From Micromussa lordhowensis (Eukaryota; Cnidaria; Anthozoa; Scleractinia; Lobophylliidae), in assembly GCA_964020085.1 (NCBI GenBank), contig OZ026608.1, forward strand, positions 18,498,979 through 18,562,978: a stretch of DNA of 64,000 nucleotides, in the 5' to 3' direction. Numbering within the stretch: position 1 is the stretch's first letter; the number at the start of each line of letters is the position of its first letter. Positions 43,594-54,599 of this stretch are shown here, piece after piece. The translations under genes were made by a program, and so were the position numbers. Below the pieces are notes generated by a model. It was not told the origin of the DNA. It was given only the letters and a program-made list of their open reading frames with translations, and did not search any database.

Positions 43594-45875
43594 GACGCTT
43601 TTCAGCTTGATATGTCCTGTGCACCCTGGTCTGTTGTGGAAGTATTTGACGATGTTGATGACAAATTACATGCATTTGACCTGTTGTTCAATGAAATTCT
43701 CGATCATCACGCTCCGATCAGATCAATTAAAGTCCGTGGAAAACCAAATCCCTGCATAACGGAGGAGATACGTGAACTTATGAAATCTAGGAATGTCTGG
43801 CGCAAAACAGCTCGCAGAACTAATGATCCACATGCCTGGTCTACCTACAAAAACCTTAAACATCAAGTCAGGAAGTCAATCAGAGCAGCGGAGAGTGAAT
43901 TCATCAAAGATCAGATCCAAAATAACCCACGGAACACAAATTGTATTTGGAAGGCAATCCGGCTTTGCATCCCTAAAAGATCAGTCTCCCCAAACGTCTA
44001 CAGCAAAGAGGACAAGATCGTGGCGGATACTTTCAATAATTTTTTTGCGTCAGTTGGAAAATCAACCAATTCCAAAATAGAATCTTTGGCTGAAGAGAAC
44101 AACTTCGATTTGAATAACAACATCTTTACTCCTAGAAGTTTTCCGACAACTGAGCAATTTACATTTCATTCTGTTGAATGTAAACAAGTCGAGGACATTA
44201 TAAATGCAATGCCTTCTAATAAGGCTCCTGGGATTGATAAAGTGCCAGCTCGAGTCATTAAAGACTGCCTGCCGATCATACTCCCTTTTGTTACATCAAT
44301 CATCAATGCTTCTCTTTCATCTTCAACATTCCCAGGGATCTGGAAAACAGCCGAAATCACACCTATTCCAAAACAAGGCAATCACGAAATTCCTAACAAT
44401 AACAGACCAATCTCGCTACTACCTGCGTTGTCAAAGGTCTGTGAGAGAATCGCTTTTAATCAGTTTGTCACCTATCTGACAACAAAGAAGAGGCTAACGG
44501 CGAAACAAAACGGAAGCAAAAAATGGCACTCTACTGAAACATCATTACTTCACACGACTGACGCTTTTCTTAAAGGAATAGATAATAAGAAATTAACTGC
44601 CTGCGTTCTCTTAGATATGAGCAAAGCGTTCGATAGTGTTGACCACCAAATACTGTTAAGAAAACTACAAGACGTTGGCGCCTCAACCAGCGTGCTACAA
44701 TGGTTTAACAGCTATCTCACAAATAGATATCAAGTTGTGCGAATTCACTCCACTGTTTCCGATCCAATACCAATTGAATATGGAGTACCTCAGGGTAGCA
44801 TCCTGGGTCCCTTATTATTTAGTATATACGTTAATGATCTACCAGAAGCTCCACGGAATTGCTCTACTGAATGCTATGTAGACGATACAAAATTGTTTGT
44901 TTCTTTTCATTCACAAGACACCCAACGGATTGTTGAGGAGATGAACGAAGACCTCCTCGGGGTGCGCAACTGGTGCTTCAGAAATCGGCTATTACTAAAT
45001 CCAGACAAGACGAAATTAATCGTTTTTGGGAGCCGACAGATGACTTCGAAGCTTCATGAGTTTCGTTTGTCTTTGTTGGGAAAGGACATCTCCCCTGTAC
45101 AATCAGCCAAAGATCTGGGCGTGATTTTAGATTCGAACTTGACATTTGACAATCATATTAAGACCACAGTATCGGAATGTATCGCACGCCTTGCGCAAAT
45201 TAGCCGTGTCAAACACTGTCTTGACAAAAAGTCGTTGTTAACCGTGATAAACGCCTTAGTTTTTAGTAAGCTGTTCTACTGCTCGAACGTCTGGTCAAAT
45301 ACCACAGAGAAAAATATACGGAAATTGCAGGCTGTGCAGAACTTCGCATGTCGAATTGTTAGTGGTGCGAGAAAGTACGATCATGTAACCCCCCACTTGA
45401 AAAGTTTGTCTTGGTTACCCGTTAAGGACCAACTATACTACCGCCAAGCTATCATGGCTTTTAAATGCATTTCCGGACACGCCCCCAAGTATCTGACGTC
45501 GCAATTTATTACCCGTGAGCAAGTAACCAAGCGTACAACTAGGAGTAGCCAAAAGCTCAACATACCTCTTTTTAAAACAGCCTCAGGACAAAGAACATTT
45601 CATTATAGAACTATTGGACTTTGGAATAATTTAGACCCCTCTTTAAAATCAAGCCGTTCCGTTCAAATTTTTAAACGTATCTTAAAGAATAAGCTTTTAG
45701 ACAATTTTGTAAATACTTCTTAAACTTCATTTATTTTTAGTCTTTTTATTGATCACAATTTTAGACAATGTTGTAAGTGTTTTCTTAAATTTAATTAATT
45801 TTAACGGTAATTTAAATTTAATTGTTCCTGAAAAGTCCCATTGGGGAGGTAACAATAAAGTATGTATGTATGTAA
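43594..45875 (+). mobile_element. 5'-truncated CR1/L2-like LINE
   Basis: Begins at the end of the endonuclease region (APWSVVEVFDDVDDKL), carries the full RT and the C-terminal part, and ends 'ggtaacaataaagtatgtat' with a (TATG)n tail. Its ORF is intact from the truncation point, so the insertion is probably young. Confidence 0.9.
43612..45723 (+). CDS. LINE ORF2 reverse transcriptase (N-terminally truncated)
   Basis: 703 codons without a stop. Residues 1-120 form the linker after the endonuclease (HAPIRSIKVRG, RKSIRAAESEF). The RT core includes NKAPGIDKVPARVIKDCLP, PISLLPALSKVCER, LLDMSKAFDSVDHQILL near residue 340, GVPQGSILGPLLFSIYVNDL and the catalytic YVDD near 421. The C-terminus has SLSWLPVKDQLYYR and TIGLWNNLDP, typical of the CR1/L2 group. 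It would copy LINE RNA at nicked DNA, but without its endonuclease it cannot do so alone. The first Met is simply the first after the truncation; the frame is open back to 43594. Confidence 0.92.
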   Translation: MSCAPWSVVEVFDDVDDKLHAFDLLFNEILDHHAPIRSIKVRGKPNPCITEEIRELMKSRNVWRKTARRTNDPHAWSTYKNLKHQVRKSIRAAESEFIKDQIQNNPRNTNCIWKAIRLCIPKRSVSPNVYSKEDKIVADTFNNFFASVGKSTNSKIESLAEENNFDLNNNIFTPRSFPTTEQFTFHSVECKQVEDIINAMPSNKAPGIDKVPARVIKDCLPIILPFVTSIINASLSSSTFPGIWKTAEITPIPKQGNHEIPNNNRPISLLPALSKVCERIAFNQFVTYLTTKKRLTAKQNGSKKWHSTETSLLHTTDAFLKGIDNKKLTACVLLDMSKAFDSVDHQILLRKLQDVGASTSVLQWFNSYLTNRYQVVRIHSTVSDPIPIEYGVPQGSILGPLLFSIYVNDLPEAPRNCSTECYVDDTKLFVSFHSQDTQRIVEEMNEDLLGVRNWCFRNRLLLNPDKTKLIVFGSRQMTSKLHEFRLSLLGKDISPVQSAKDLGVILDSNLTFDNHIKTTVSECIARLAQISRVKHCLDKKSLLTVINALVFSKLFYCSNVWSNTTEKNIRKLQAVQNFACRIVSGARKYDHVTPHLKSLSWLPVKDQLYYRQAIMAFKCISGHAPKYLTSQFITREQVTKRTTRSSQKLNIPLFKTASGQRTFHYRTIGLWNNLDPSLKSSRSVQIFKRILKNKLLDNFVNTS

Positions 45876-46085
45876 AAGGGCGGACAACGAAAACGAAATT
45901 TCTAGAAATTCAAATCAATTTTCCCTTTTTTGAATCGAAAGCAAGTCAAACCAAATAATGAATAATTAATAATATTAACTGTAAAGAATTTATAGTTGAA
46001 GTTAACTTTAAAAAACTTGTTAAAAATATGTTCAGTAGTAGAGACAAAAATTACACCGTAATCCGACTTATTGCTTAAATGGACT

Positions 46086-47815
46086 TCACTTCAAGGTTTC
46101 AATTTTACCTGGAAAACAGTGATACAATGGCGTTTATGCATCGGTTGTATATGAGAACTTCTCATCTTCAAAACATTTTTTATAACCATTTTTGACAATA
46201 TGACAACGTTTTTTCTTAGGAATTGTAATATGTTTCTTGGCCAGGCCAAATCATTACATGCAGTCACCGCAATTAAAAAGAAGTTCTATCTTTCTAAAGT
46301 TTAAAAACTAATTAAATGCAGGTATTCCTAAATACAATTTCTGAACTGAAGCCCCAAGAACGAAACCTTACCAGAATCCCAAGACTCTTCATTTATAAAT
46401 CTTCCAGCTTTCCTCGCCTCTGTTTGAGTTCCTATTTCTATATCAAGTTAGGTTTTTAAAAACTTTCCAAGAACCCAAATTTTTGTCCTTAATATCGATG
46501 TTTTGATTTGCATGTGTAAGTCTGTCTGGATCAATTCATGTCAACCTTGATGTAACAGTGAAATGTTTCAACCACCCCAGTTGTCTGCTGTGAAACCATT
46601 ATTTGTGAGGTCTGTTAACTATCTACAAGGGGTCTGTATTTTTTTGTTATTCTCTCAAGACCTAAGCATGACAGTTAACATGTATTCAAATTGGAATAAA
46701 CACAACGTTAGAATTCAAATTTTCATTGCATTGGAGCTGATTAAATATAGATAAAGTATAGTCCAAGATGTTAAGGTTTCCTATATAACGCGCAAAATTT
46801 CCTAATCCATTTTATGATGTAAGAATATTGTTTTTTTTCGGCCGAGGCTGAATATTCTCATTTTTCTTGTGAATATTCTTAGATTATAGCGTGTGACATT
46901 TTTTTCGAATGGATTCGGATATCTGCATGCTGTTAAAGTAATTTTGGAGCCATCCTGCAGGCATTAAAACTTGATTTGACGCACATAACGTCTTGCAGAA
47001 ATGTCATTATCATCGAACATACGCCTAGTGCACTTGCTTCAGAACATCCCATGAGAGTACTTAAAGAGCAAGCCTTTCAGGCAACGAGGTGTCATCCTTA
47101 GACCTGTTTCTGCGCTATATAACGAATACAAAAATATAACCATGATCCATTATTGCAAGCCTGTGATTCCCTGTGGCTAAATTAAACTGTACGCAGTCTA
47201 GCTTTTTCAACATATTGTTTTTGTTTTAATAGTCAGGCTATTTCGATCTATATTTTGCATCCTTGCAATTTTTTAAAAAAAAATGTATTTTTATTCATAC
47301 ACAGATGGTAGAATAGAAGATAGAATAAAAGAACTAGTATATTTGTTCCTCAAACGAAAAATATATGACAAATTTTCAAACTCAGAGGTTATTATTTATG
47401 GTTTCTTATAGAAGATGGAAATTAACAAATCTTTGTTACTCAAGATGTTTTTTAGCCAAATGTTGCTTGAAGTAAATTAATTTGAAATGTTAATTTCATC
47501 AAGAGCTATTATCTGAGATTTGCGCTTTAATCCTGTCTAGAAAAAAAAAACTTTTGGCAAGTTTCCACGTAAATATTTGTGGTTAACAAATTTCTGTTGA
47601 CAGCATGACTCACGTCTGAAGTAAATAACGTAGCGCGCCCTTTGTAGCGCGCGAAGTCTAAAAGTAGAATGCAAATTATTGGAACCCGCGAGAGTCAGAC
47701 AACATAAGCGTTTTCTGAGAAAAATAGGAGGGAAATGAACGCCAAATTTTCTTTTCAAAAATTGTTTTAGAAACACTTGCTTACGGGCTTGAAAAAGCTT
47801 CAAATCTTCCACCAT
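46086..47815 (-). CDS. tentative three-exon mini-gene, 39 residues
   Basis: Three pieces fit by phase: 47815-47785 (MVEDLKLFQA plus one base, donor GTAAGC), 46437-46372 (acceptor GATATAG; IGTQTEARKAGRF..., donor GTAAGG) and 46108-46086 (acceptor TTTTCCAG; KIETLK, stop). All junctions are phase 1. A CRE-like TGACGT lies about 40 bp upstream of the ATG. The product is not recognised. Splice sites are common by chance, so this may be spurious or the start of something longer. Confidence 0.3.
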
Positions 47816-48540
47816 TCGGTTTTGTTTGTCTGAGTTTGTCTGGGCTATAACGTCATTCGCGCGCTTCGCTATTGTTTATAAAGGCTCGTTTATTTTTCAT
47901 CGGCCGCCTCGTTTACAGACTGTGTATTCAAGGTAACACCATTTTTGATTAAGAAGACTCATAGAGTGTTTCCGTCGCATTTTAGCATTTCCGTCAAGCC
48001 CATTATAATAATCTGCTTCTTAATTTTCTATCAGTGTGCGATGCATTGTTTTTTACCAAAGTTTCGCTTCTAAGCAACTAAAACGACGTAGACTCACAAC
48101 AGCTGATTTTAGATGTAAATACTGGTTTCAAATTAACACCCTTTTTCGCTGTTTTGTATGAGTTGATGAAAAATTAATTATTAAACCGCAACCCGCAATA
48201 GGAAATCATCGTTTTCATTTCGCAGAACAAAATTAATTACAACAAGCTACATATTTCTTTAAACCTTCAGATTTCAGGTGTAACATATAAATTTTATGCT
48301 AAGGCTTGAGGATTTTAAATGATCAAAAAATTCGTTATATTGGCTTCTCATAGTCACAGTACATTTATCATTTTCGCGATTTCAAAGGAGGTACACGTGA
48401 AATATTTCGCTAATAACAAAATAAGCATTTCATTTCGCAGGTTTTGTGTTTGAGTAGTGTTGTACCTAAAGTAAATTTATTAAGCAAATCCTTCCATGAC
48501 TTTAAAAGACGCCCAGGTAATTAACACAGAATGAAGTCCA
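47816..48540. other. AT-rich intergenic region
   Basis: No gene seen. A plus-strand TATAAAGG lies at 47877-47884, and a CG-rich patch with TGACGT (minus strand) near 47850. Possible divergent promoter between the mini-gene and the 48803 gene. Confidence 0.3.
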
Positions 48541-48600
48541 GCCAATCACAATTCTTTCGTTGAACAAACAGTATTAACTGCCCTATAAGACCATAAAAGG
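48541..48600 (+). promoter_or_regulatory. putative core promoter of the 48803 gene
   Basis: A CCAAT box (GCCAATCACA at 48541) lies about 50 bp before a TATA-like ATAAAAGG (48593-48600), roughly 200 bp upstream of the start codon. Inferred from spacing only. Confidence 0.4.
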
Positions 48601-48802
48601 CGCATAGTGCCTTAGGCAATCTCTTTTGACAAATACTCTTTTTTTTTTGGACAGCTTTAACATATGTGCTTACAAAAGGATTAAAACATCTGCGTCGGAC
48701 AACGCGTGTTTCAGAGATTTGAATTCACTTAAGATTGGTTGTTGGTCTGACAAGTGCATTCTGATCTGTTTTCGCCGCCTACTGTAGCGGTCTTACTGAG
48801 CA

Positions 48803-49831
48803 ATGGACGACTATGCCTCTAGGAAAGTCAGCGTTTCTGTCCGAAACGCGCTGAGTGTAAACTCGCACAAAAGCCATCAACTTGAGAGACAAGTGAGACA
48901 TCTGGAAGCAGAAAGAGATTTGCGGCTTTTAAATTTGCAAATTAGGAAAGACGAAGTATTTTTCGCTTCTCCATCCACGCGGCGAAAAGTTCTCGTGAAG
49001 TCGCCGACCGTTTCCGAGGGCCTCAGTAGGACAAACACACCGACATCGCAACACGAAACGCTCGATTTAAAAACAGGCTCGCGCAAAGACGAGGAGATCA
49101 ATAAGCTTCAGAAAGCCCCTAACCTTCCGCTACTACTACATCTAGATAAAGCCGGTGTCATCGCAACTCCGCCAAGGGTTCGAAAAGCCAGGAATATTCC
49201 TCCAGCGACATCGCCAAATGTCGCACCGGCACAGGTGTCACCTCTCGAGTTGCCACAGCCAAATCACAAGCTTTTAACAAGGCATTCGAGCTCGCCACAG
49301 ATGCTATCAAATTCTAATTCAATTGCTCATGCGAACGACTTGCGGCGTGAAGAAAATACAGAAAGTAAACATCTGTTATCACCGCGGCTACTAAGGTCAA
49401 ACCCGGAATCACCTGTCTCTAGCTCTTTGCATTCTCCTACGAGTCCAGGAGTCTTCAAATTTGACCTTGCACAGAATCGAGCTCAACTGCCTAGAAGGCC
49501 TGCGACTGCTACATCCGGAGATAGCAGAGGAAGCGAAGTTTATCGAGGGCTTTTATTACTTCCAGTAACGTCAACCAAAGAGCAAACAAAGCCAAAGGAA
49601 CCAAAGAAGATCAACGTCTTTAATCGCCTTTATTCCGGTTCCAAGAAACGCGAAGGAAAGCGAGCGCATCATCTGAGCGATCATTTAGCCACTCGAGAAA
49701 TTCCGTTCCCGAAGGGAAACCCAAAGTTGGACCTAGCGACAAGACGACGATCTCTTTCGATGTCGGATTTGTCGGAAATCGATAAACTGAAAACGTGTCG
49801 CTACTTGAGGGATAACAGCCAACTTTCTTAA
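48803..49831 (+). CDS. serine/proline-rich, probably disordered protein, single exon
   Basis: Complete 342-codon ORF starting MDDYASRKVSVSVRNALSVN. Residues 25-55 (SHQLERQVRHLEAERDLRLL...) look like a short coiled coil. The rest is rich in Ser, Pro, Arg and Lys, with several SP/TP sites (KSPTVSEG, ATSPN, LHSPTSPG). Near the C-terminus is LATRRRSLSMSDLSEIDKL, a basic-phosphosite motif of the kind bound by 14-3-3 or phosphorylated by basophilic kinases. No enzyme domain, signal peptide or membrane segment. Long length and codon bias against random ORFs support a real gene. AATAAA at 50258 could serve for polyadenylation. Function unknown; a cytoskeletal or signalling adaptor is one guess. Confidence 0.75.
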   Translation: MDDYASRKVSVSVRNALSVNSHKSHQLERQVRHLEAERDLRLLNLQIRKDEVFFASPSTRRKVLVKSPTVSEGLSRTNTPTSQHETLDLKTGSRKDEEINKLQKAPNLPLLLHLDKAGVIATPPRVRKARNIPPATSPNVAPAQVSPLELPQPNHKLLTRHSSSPQMLSNSNSIAHANDLRREENTESKHLLSPRLLRSNPESPVSSSLHSPTSPGVFKFDLAQNRAQLPRRPATATSGDSRGSEVYRGLLLLPVTSTKEQTKPKEPKKINVFNRLYSGSKKREGKRAHHLSDHLATREIPFPKGNPKLDLATRRRSLSMSDLSEIDKLKTCRYLRDNSQLS

Positions 49832-50257
49832 CTTAAATTTAGGATCCAGAGTCAACTTAATTTAAGTTTCAGTGTTTCCACCGTTCGAGTAAAAAACATA
49901 GTCCTGCGTTTTCCACCTGAAAGACTCAACTGTATTTTCAAACAAAGCAAATCAATTTAACCGGCATTTATTTGTTCTACGTTAAATAGTTTTTAGCGCG
50001 GCACAAATTAAAACCAAAAGTAAACAGTGTTTAAATTAAGTTTTACTTCACAGCTTCATTAGTGCCTTGTATCGATATTATTTCGTGCGAAAAACTCGAA
50101 CGCGCTCAGATGCTGCCTGCTAAATCTTTTATTAAGCTTTTTGTTTCTTTAATATAATGTCCAAGTTGCCTACAGTCAACTATTGTCTTTCGGTTAATTG
50201 TCTCTTATTGCGTGGAATTGAAATATAATTAACAGCAAGACTAATAATGCACTAGAC

Positions 50258-50263
50258 AATAAA
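50258..50263 (+). terminator. possible polyadenylation signal (AATAAA)
   Basis: A canonical hexamer 427 bp after the stop of the 48803 gene. No transcript data; AT-rich context makes chance likely. Confidence 0.3.
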
Positions 50264-51737
50264 ACAATTTAGTGCTTTCCTCAACTGTTGTTGTGGTCGC
50301 GGCAATTATATATTGTTTGCTTCGAGGAAGTTTTATTGCTTTTAGTAAAAGCTCATTGCTCTTAGTATAAACTCATTATGTTGTATTTGATCCTAGCTCT
50401 GGGTGGTTATTCGGTGTCAGACCCTTAACTATCAAACTAAATTGTTATTTTAACTAGAAGAAAGACCTTCGCTGTTGGATACACAACTTATTAAGTAAGC
50501 CTGAAGGCAAATCTCTCGTCCTTAACTTTTCGCTCATGGCCTCCGGCTAGCAATTTAGATGAGTTACATCACGTTTTGCCCATCTTGAAAAGTTTAGTCT
50601 AAATTTTTCAAGTTCGTTGTTTGTAATCCGTGTTAATCTTCTTTCTCCTTAACATCCTTTTTCGTTCCTGGTTTACTATCATCTTTTTATCTTAGTGAAC
50701 TTCTTTTTTCAGGTTTCCTTCAATTTAAAAGAAAATTTGAACGTAACCAAGATAACTCAAAGTTTTACGTATTAACAGAGATCAAACGTACGTTGCCGGA
50801 GAAAAATTGAACTAACCACACAAAGCGGAGTTATTTTACGATAGCCAGTTACGTTGAAAACTGTTCTTAAGATTTTGTGGCTCAAAATTGCTACGAAATA
50901 AATTACTTTTTCTATTACAATAAGCATTAATTAAATAACCAACGTCAGCTGTTTCTTTAAAGTGTAGCTTTTTTATCAAAAGGATCTTAAAAAAAACGAA
51001 TAAAAATACTAATAGCAAAAACATCTTTTTGAAATAAAAGTTAAATCAATCTGTCAGTTTTGATGCTGAACATTTTAATTTGATTAATATTTTTTGGATT
51101 TTCGCCTTACACTTTTCCTGTTTTTACGCTGGATCGAGGACTGAATAAACACGATTAGGAATGTACATGATAAAATGATTTGACTTAATATCTTCTTTTG
51201 TTATAAAAACAATTGCCGATAAATGCCGGTTTCTTGTTTCTATTTCTGTTTTTTGCTCGCTTTTTCATCACCTCAATCACGTGACGTGTCATTCCAGCTA
51301 GGTCTTGTTATGCGCAAAATTATGCATCATAGTTATATGCATAATTATAATTATATGCAGCCAAATATTACGCGCAGTATAATTGCATGCGTAATTATAA
51401 TTATATGCAGCCAAATTATATGTATTATAGATTGGGTATACGAATTTCTTAGATCTTTCTATGATGATAACTGGTGATCAGGCTGCCAGAGTAGTTTATG
51501 GCTCCAGAGCTCTAGAATTAAACATAGAACAAATCAGAACAAAAAATATTGGATTTAAAGCAATTGAGTATAAGGCTTTCAAGTCTCCATCGAATTGCCT
51601 CAAGGTTTCAAGAAACGAAAATCGACATTTCTGTCGGGTTTCTAGAAGAGAAAAGCTTTGGGGTCCAGCTCTTGTGAGGCTGCAGGGGGGCAATCGTCCA
51701 AGGTTGCTAACGCAAAATTGGCTTCTCAATCAAGTAG
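50264..51737. other. AT-rich spacer between two tail-to-tail genes
   Basis: No gene seen. At 51310-51425 two direct copies of about 55 bp ('taattataattatatgcagc') form a small tandem repeat. Confidence 0.5.
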
Positions 51738-52121
51738 TTATTTCGAAAGAATAGGTTCTTTTCTAGGTGTTGGCATTCTCACAGGACCGGGAGACCGCGT
51801 TCTCAGGGAAGCATGCCTCTTTAAACTGGCGGCATCCAACATCGCGGCGAGGTCTGGTAATGAGCTTGAACGTCGACGACTTTTCTGAAGCGATGCAGTA
51901 CTTATGGCCTGCGGTTCTGACCCACCATCCAGATGCGCCATACTCTTGCGTATACCAAACTGCTTTCTGAACCATTTTTTGGTCAAAGGGCTTATAGGTG
52001 GCTTCAGATTTCCAAGTTTATCCATGTCCTTAATGGATTGAACATCTGCATTATTGTTTGGCCTAGTTTCGGGCTTCTCAATCGTCAGTAACTGAGGAGG
52101 TTTGTTCTTTTTTGATGACAT
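51738..52121 (-). CDS. short basic Ser-rich protein, single exon
   Basis: Complete 127-codon ORF starting MSSKKNKPPQLLTIEKPETR. A middle part PLTKKWFRKQFGIRKSMAHL could be an amphipathic basic helix. The C-terminal half has LQKSRRRSSSLPDLAAMLD and LRTRSPGPVRMPTPRKEP. The RRRSSSLPDL motif resembles RRRSLSMSDL in the 48803-49831 protein, and both are compact, basic and intronless, which suggests distant relatives or shared partners. No domain recognised. The start is the first ATG after a stop. Confidence 0.65.
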   Translation of the reverse strand: MSSKKNKPPQLLTIEKPETRPNNNADVQSIKDMDKLGNLKPPISPLTKKWFRKQFGIRKSMAHLDGGSEPQAISTASLQKSRRRSSSLPDLAAMLDAASLKRHASLRTRSPGPVRMPTPRKEPILSK

Positions 52122-52189
52122 CTTTGTCTTTCAACTAAGAGAAATAATACCAATAGCTAGCTTTTAGTGCGGGAATCAATCTCGTTCCG

Positions 52190-52378
52190 AAAGCCGAGGA
52201 GGAACTTCCGACTTCCGACTGTCGACATCCGACTGTCGACTTTCGACTTCTGACTTCCGACTTCTGACTTCCGATTTCCAACTTACGACTTACGACTTCC
52301 GACTTCCGACTTCCGACTTCTGACTTCTGGGTTCCGACTTCCGTCTTCCGAATTCTGAGTTCCGACTTCCAACTTTAA
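52190..52378. repeat. (CGACTTC)n array, left arm
   Basis: About 25 units with point variants (CGACTGT, TGACTTC). Confidence 0.9.
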
Positions 52379-52594
52379 AACTGACTTGTTTCATTGGAAA
52401 TCGAGTCAAACCAAATCAGAATCGTATTAAATGATCTTGTTCTAAGTCCATCGTTGGAATACAATGTTTATCACAGTGTTGATCACCGCTGTTTGTGTTA
52501 TATCCTCAATCAAATCAGACTTCAGGTTTCCGGCCAGATTTCAATATTTCTATCATTATGCTTCGGTACGTTAAATAAAATAAATAAATTACAA

Positions 52595-52835
52595 TATTTA
52601 GAGAGGAAGCCACATCAGCCTTAGCTGGTTTTCACGCGGATCTGGTCGAATTGGAATTTGGAGATGCTGGTTTTTGCGGAGGGAGGAAAACCGGAGAATC
52701 CGGAGAAAAACCGTCGGAGCAAGGCGAGAACCAGCAACAAACTCAACCCATATATGACACCGGGCCCGGAGTTGAACCCAGGCAACATTCGTGCGAGGCA
52801 AGCGCTCTCACCACTGCACCATCCCTACTCCCCCT
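52595..52835 (-). mobile_element. tRNA-derived SINE
   Basis: Minus-strand head GTGCAGTGGTGAGAGCGCTT (box A) and GGGTTCAACTCC (box B), then body matching 30643-30770 and 63064-63312, ending at 'tctctaaatattg'. Confidence 0.8.
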
Positions 52836-54336
52836 TAGGTTAGTGTTAAGCTTTTGTATTTGGGATCAAATTAATGTCTTGAGCCAAACAATTCCAGCTG
52901 AAGTGGACACCAAAAATCCGTTATTTTTACCCCTAAGTGAAGTAATGAGCATCCCCATCTCATTCAAAAGGGAGTTCCTGTTCGCCCCGGGAATTATTTT
53001 CTGCGGCAATGCAACGAAATACGCAGTTAAGAATGTTAAAGGAGCTCGGTCGCGAGGTGAGACTATTCATGCATCATACACTAAGTTTATAGACAATAGA
53101 CTGCAAGGCTGATACTACGTGAAAAACGTTTCGAGACACCAACATGACAAGAACCGATAAAGGAGGAGTGCAACAGTGGACAGCTGTTTCGCCCTTATTG
53201 GGGCTCGTCAGCACTGTGTAGCGAAGATATGTAACGCCAGCCAAAGAGCCAACGCACATAAATTGCAAAATGACTCGTTCCATATCAAGTTCCATACTTT
53301 GAACTCACTTGCGCCCTGAAACACGCGTTGCCACATCACGTGTTTCAGGGCGCAAGGTCTCTTGCAGATCCTACGTTGGCAGCGCTTATCGTATGCGGTC
53401 CCTTGCAGTTAGTCACTCACTAAGTTTATCTACTTTGCAATCATATCTGTCAAAATTCATTGGTTTTTCAATGCCGCCCAATGAGGATTACACGACGGGA
53501 TGTAATATTATTTACATCGTAAGCCGAGGGACCATATTTTTTTCTAAGTGGGGGGGGGTTGTGAATTTTCTGGGGCTTGTTTTTTTTTCACATTCCGGTT
53601 GTGCATGACCCTTTTTGGTGGGAAGAATAGTTTAAACTTAAAAAAATCAAAATAATAATAACAGGAGCACTTGCTCGATTTTTCTTCCCATCGCTCCCCT
53701 TGCACGATTTGTTTTGCATAGCTAGTAAAAAAAGGTTATGGTCTGTCCCTAATAAACATTCGAGGAAAAGTATATTGCTCTAGTTGTTTGGAATCAGGCT
53801 CAACAAATTTCTTCGTGAAGAAAGAAAGAATATAAGATAATCAGTTTAGTTCCAACTAGTGGTTGAAAAGTTAGAACTGAAGTCTTTTCATCTGAGTTTA
53901 TAGCGAACGTAGAAAATTCTAAGAAAAGCAACAAGCAATGTTTATTCAATAACGCAGCATGAATGGCTTGTAAAGTGGCACAAAACGACCAGAGAAAAGC
54001 GATTCCAAACGCTAAGGATTGCACTCGCTAGTACACAAAACAAGATTGGCAGGCTAAATGCTACTAAACTGTCGAATAATATGAGCGTCTATATGATATG
54101 ACACTACAACATTTTTTAGTTTCAGTTCATTATGACCTTTTTTTGGCGACGACTTCGATTCGATACCGTTGCGTTGCCAACATGGTTTTGCAAAACAAAA
54201 GTATCTGTAGCTAGTTTCCCAGTGAAATGAGATTTGCATAACAAAGATCAAGTAAATGACCCACAATTTAAAATGTGGCCCGATTTCCAGGGAGATAAGT
54301 TGCACGTCGGAGATCGATCACTTAAATTTTAGAGTT

Positions 54337-54545
54337 GAAAGTCAGAGGTCGGAAGTCAGAAGTCGGAAGTCGGAAGTCGGAAGTCGGAAGTCGGAAGTCG
54401 GAAGTCGGAAGTCGGAAGTCGGAAGTCGGAAGTCGGAAGTCGGAAGTCGGAAGCCGGAACTCAGAAGTCGGAACAAGTCGGAACTCGGAAGTCAGAACTC
54501 AGAAGTCGGAACTCAGAAGTCGGAACTCAGAAGTCAGAAGTCCCT
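54337..54545. repeat. (GAAGTCG)n array, right arm
   Basis: Sixteen near-perfect units, then variants (GAACTCA, GAAGTCA). Long open frames here are repeat artefacts. Confidence 0.92.
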
Positions 54546-54599
54546 CCTCGGCTTTCGTACGTTCCAGGCTCTCTGGAACAGGCTAGTTCCAGCACTAAC

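Larger units (their letters stand above)
52175..54560. mobile_element. fold-back element with arms of 7-bp repeats
   Basis: Left arm 52190-52378 consists of CGACTTC units and right arm 54337-54545 of the inverted GAAGTCG units. The outer edges also match in inverted orientation (CGAAAGCCGAGGAGG at 52186; CCTCCTCGGCTTTCG at 54543). About 1.9 kb of other sequence lies between, including a SINE. Confidence 0.75.
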
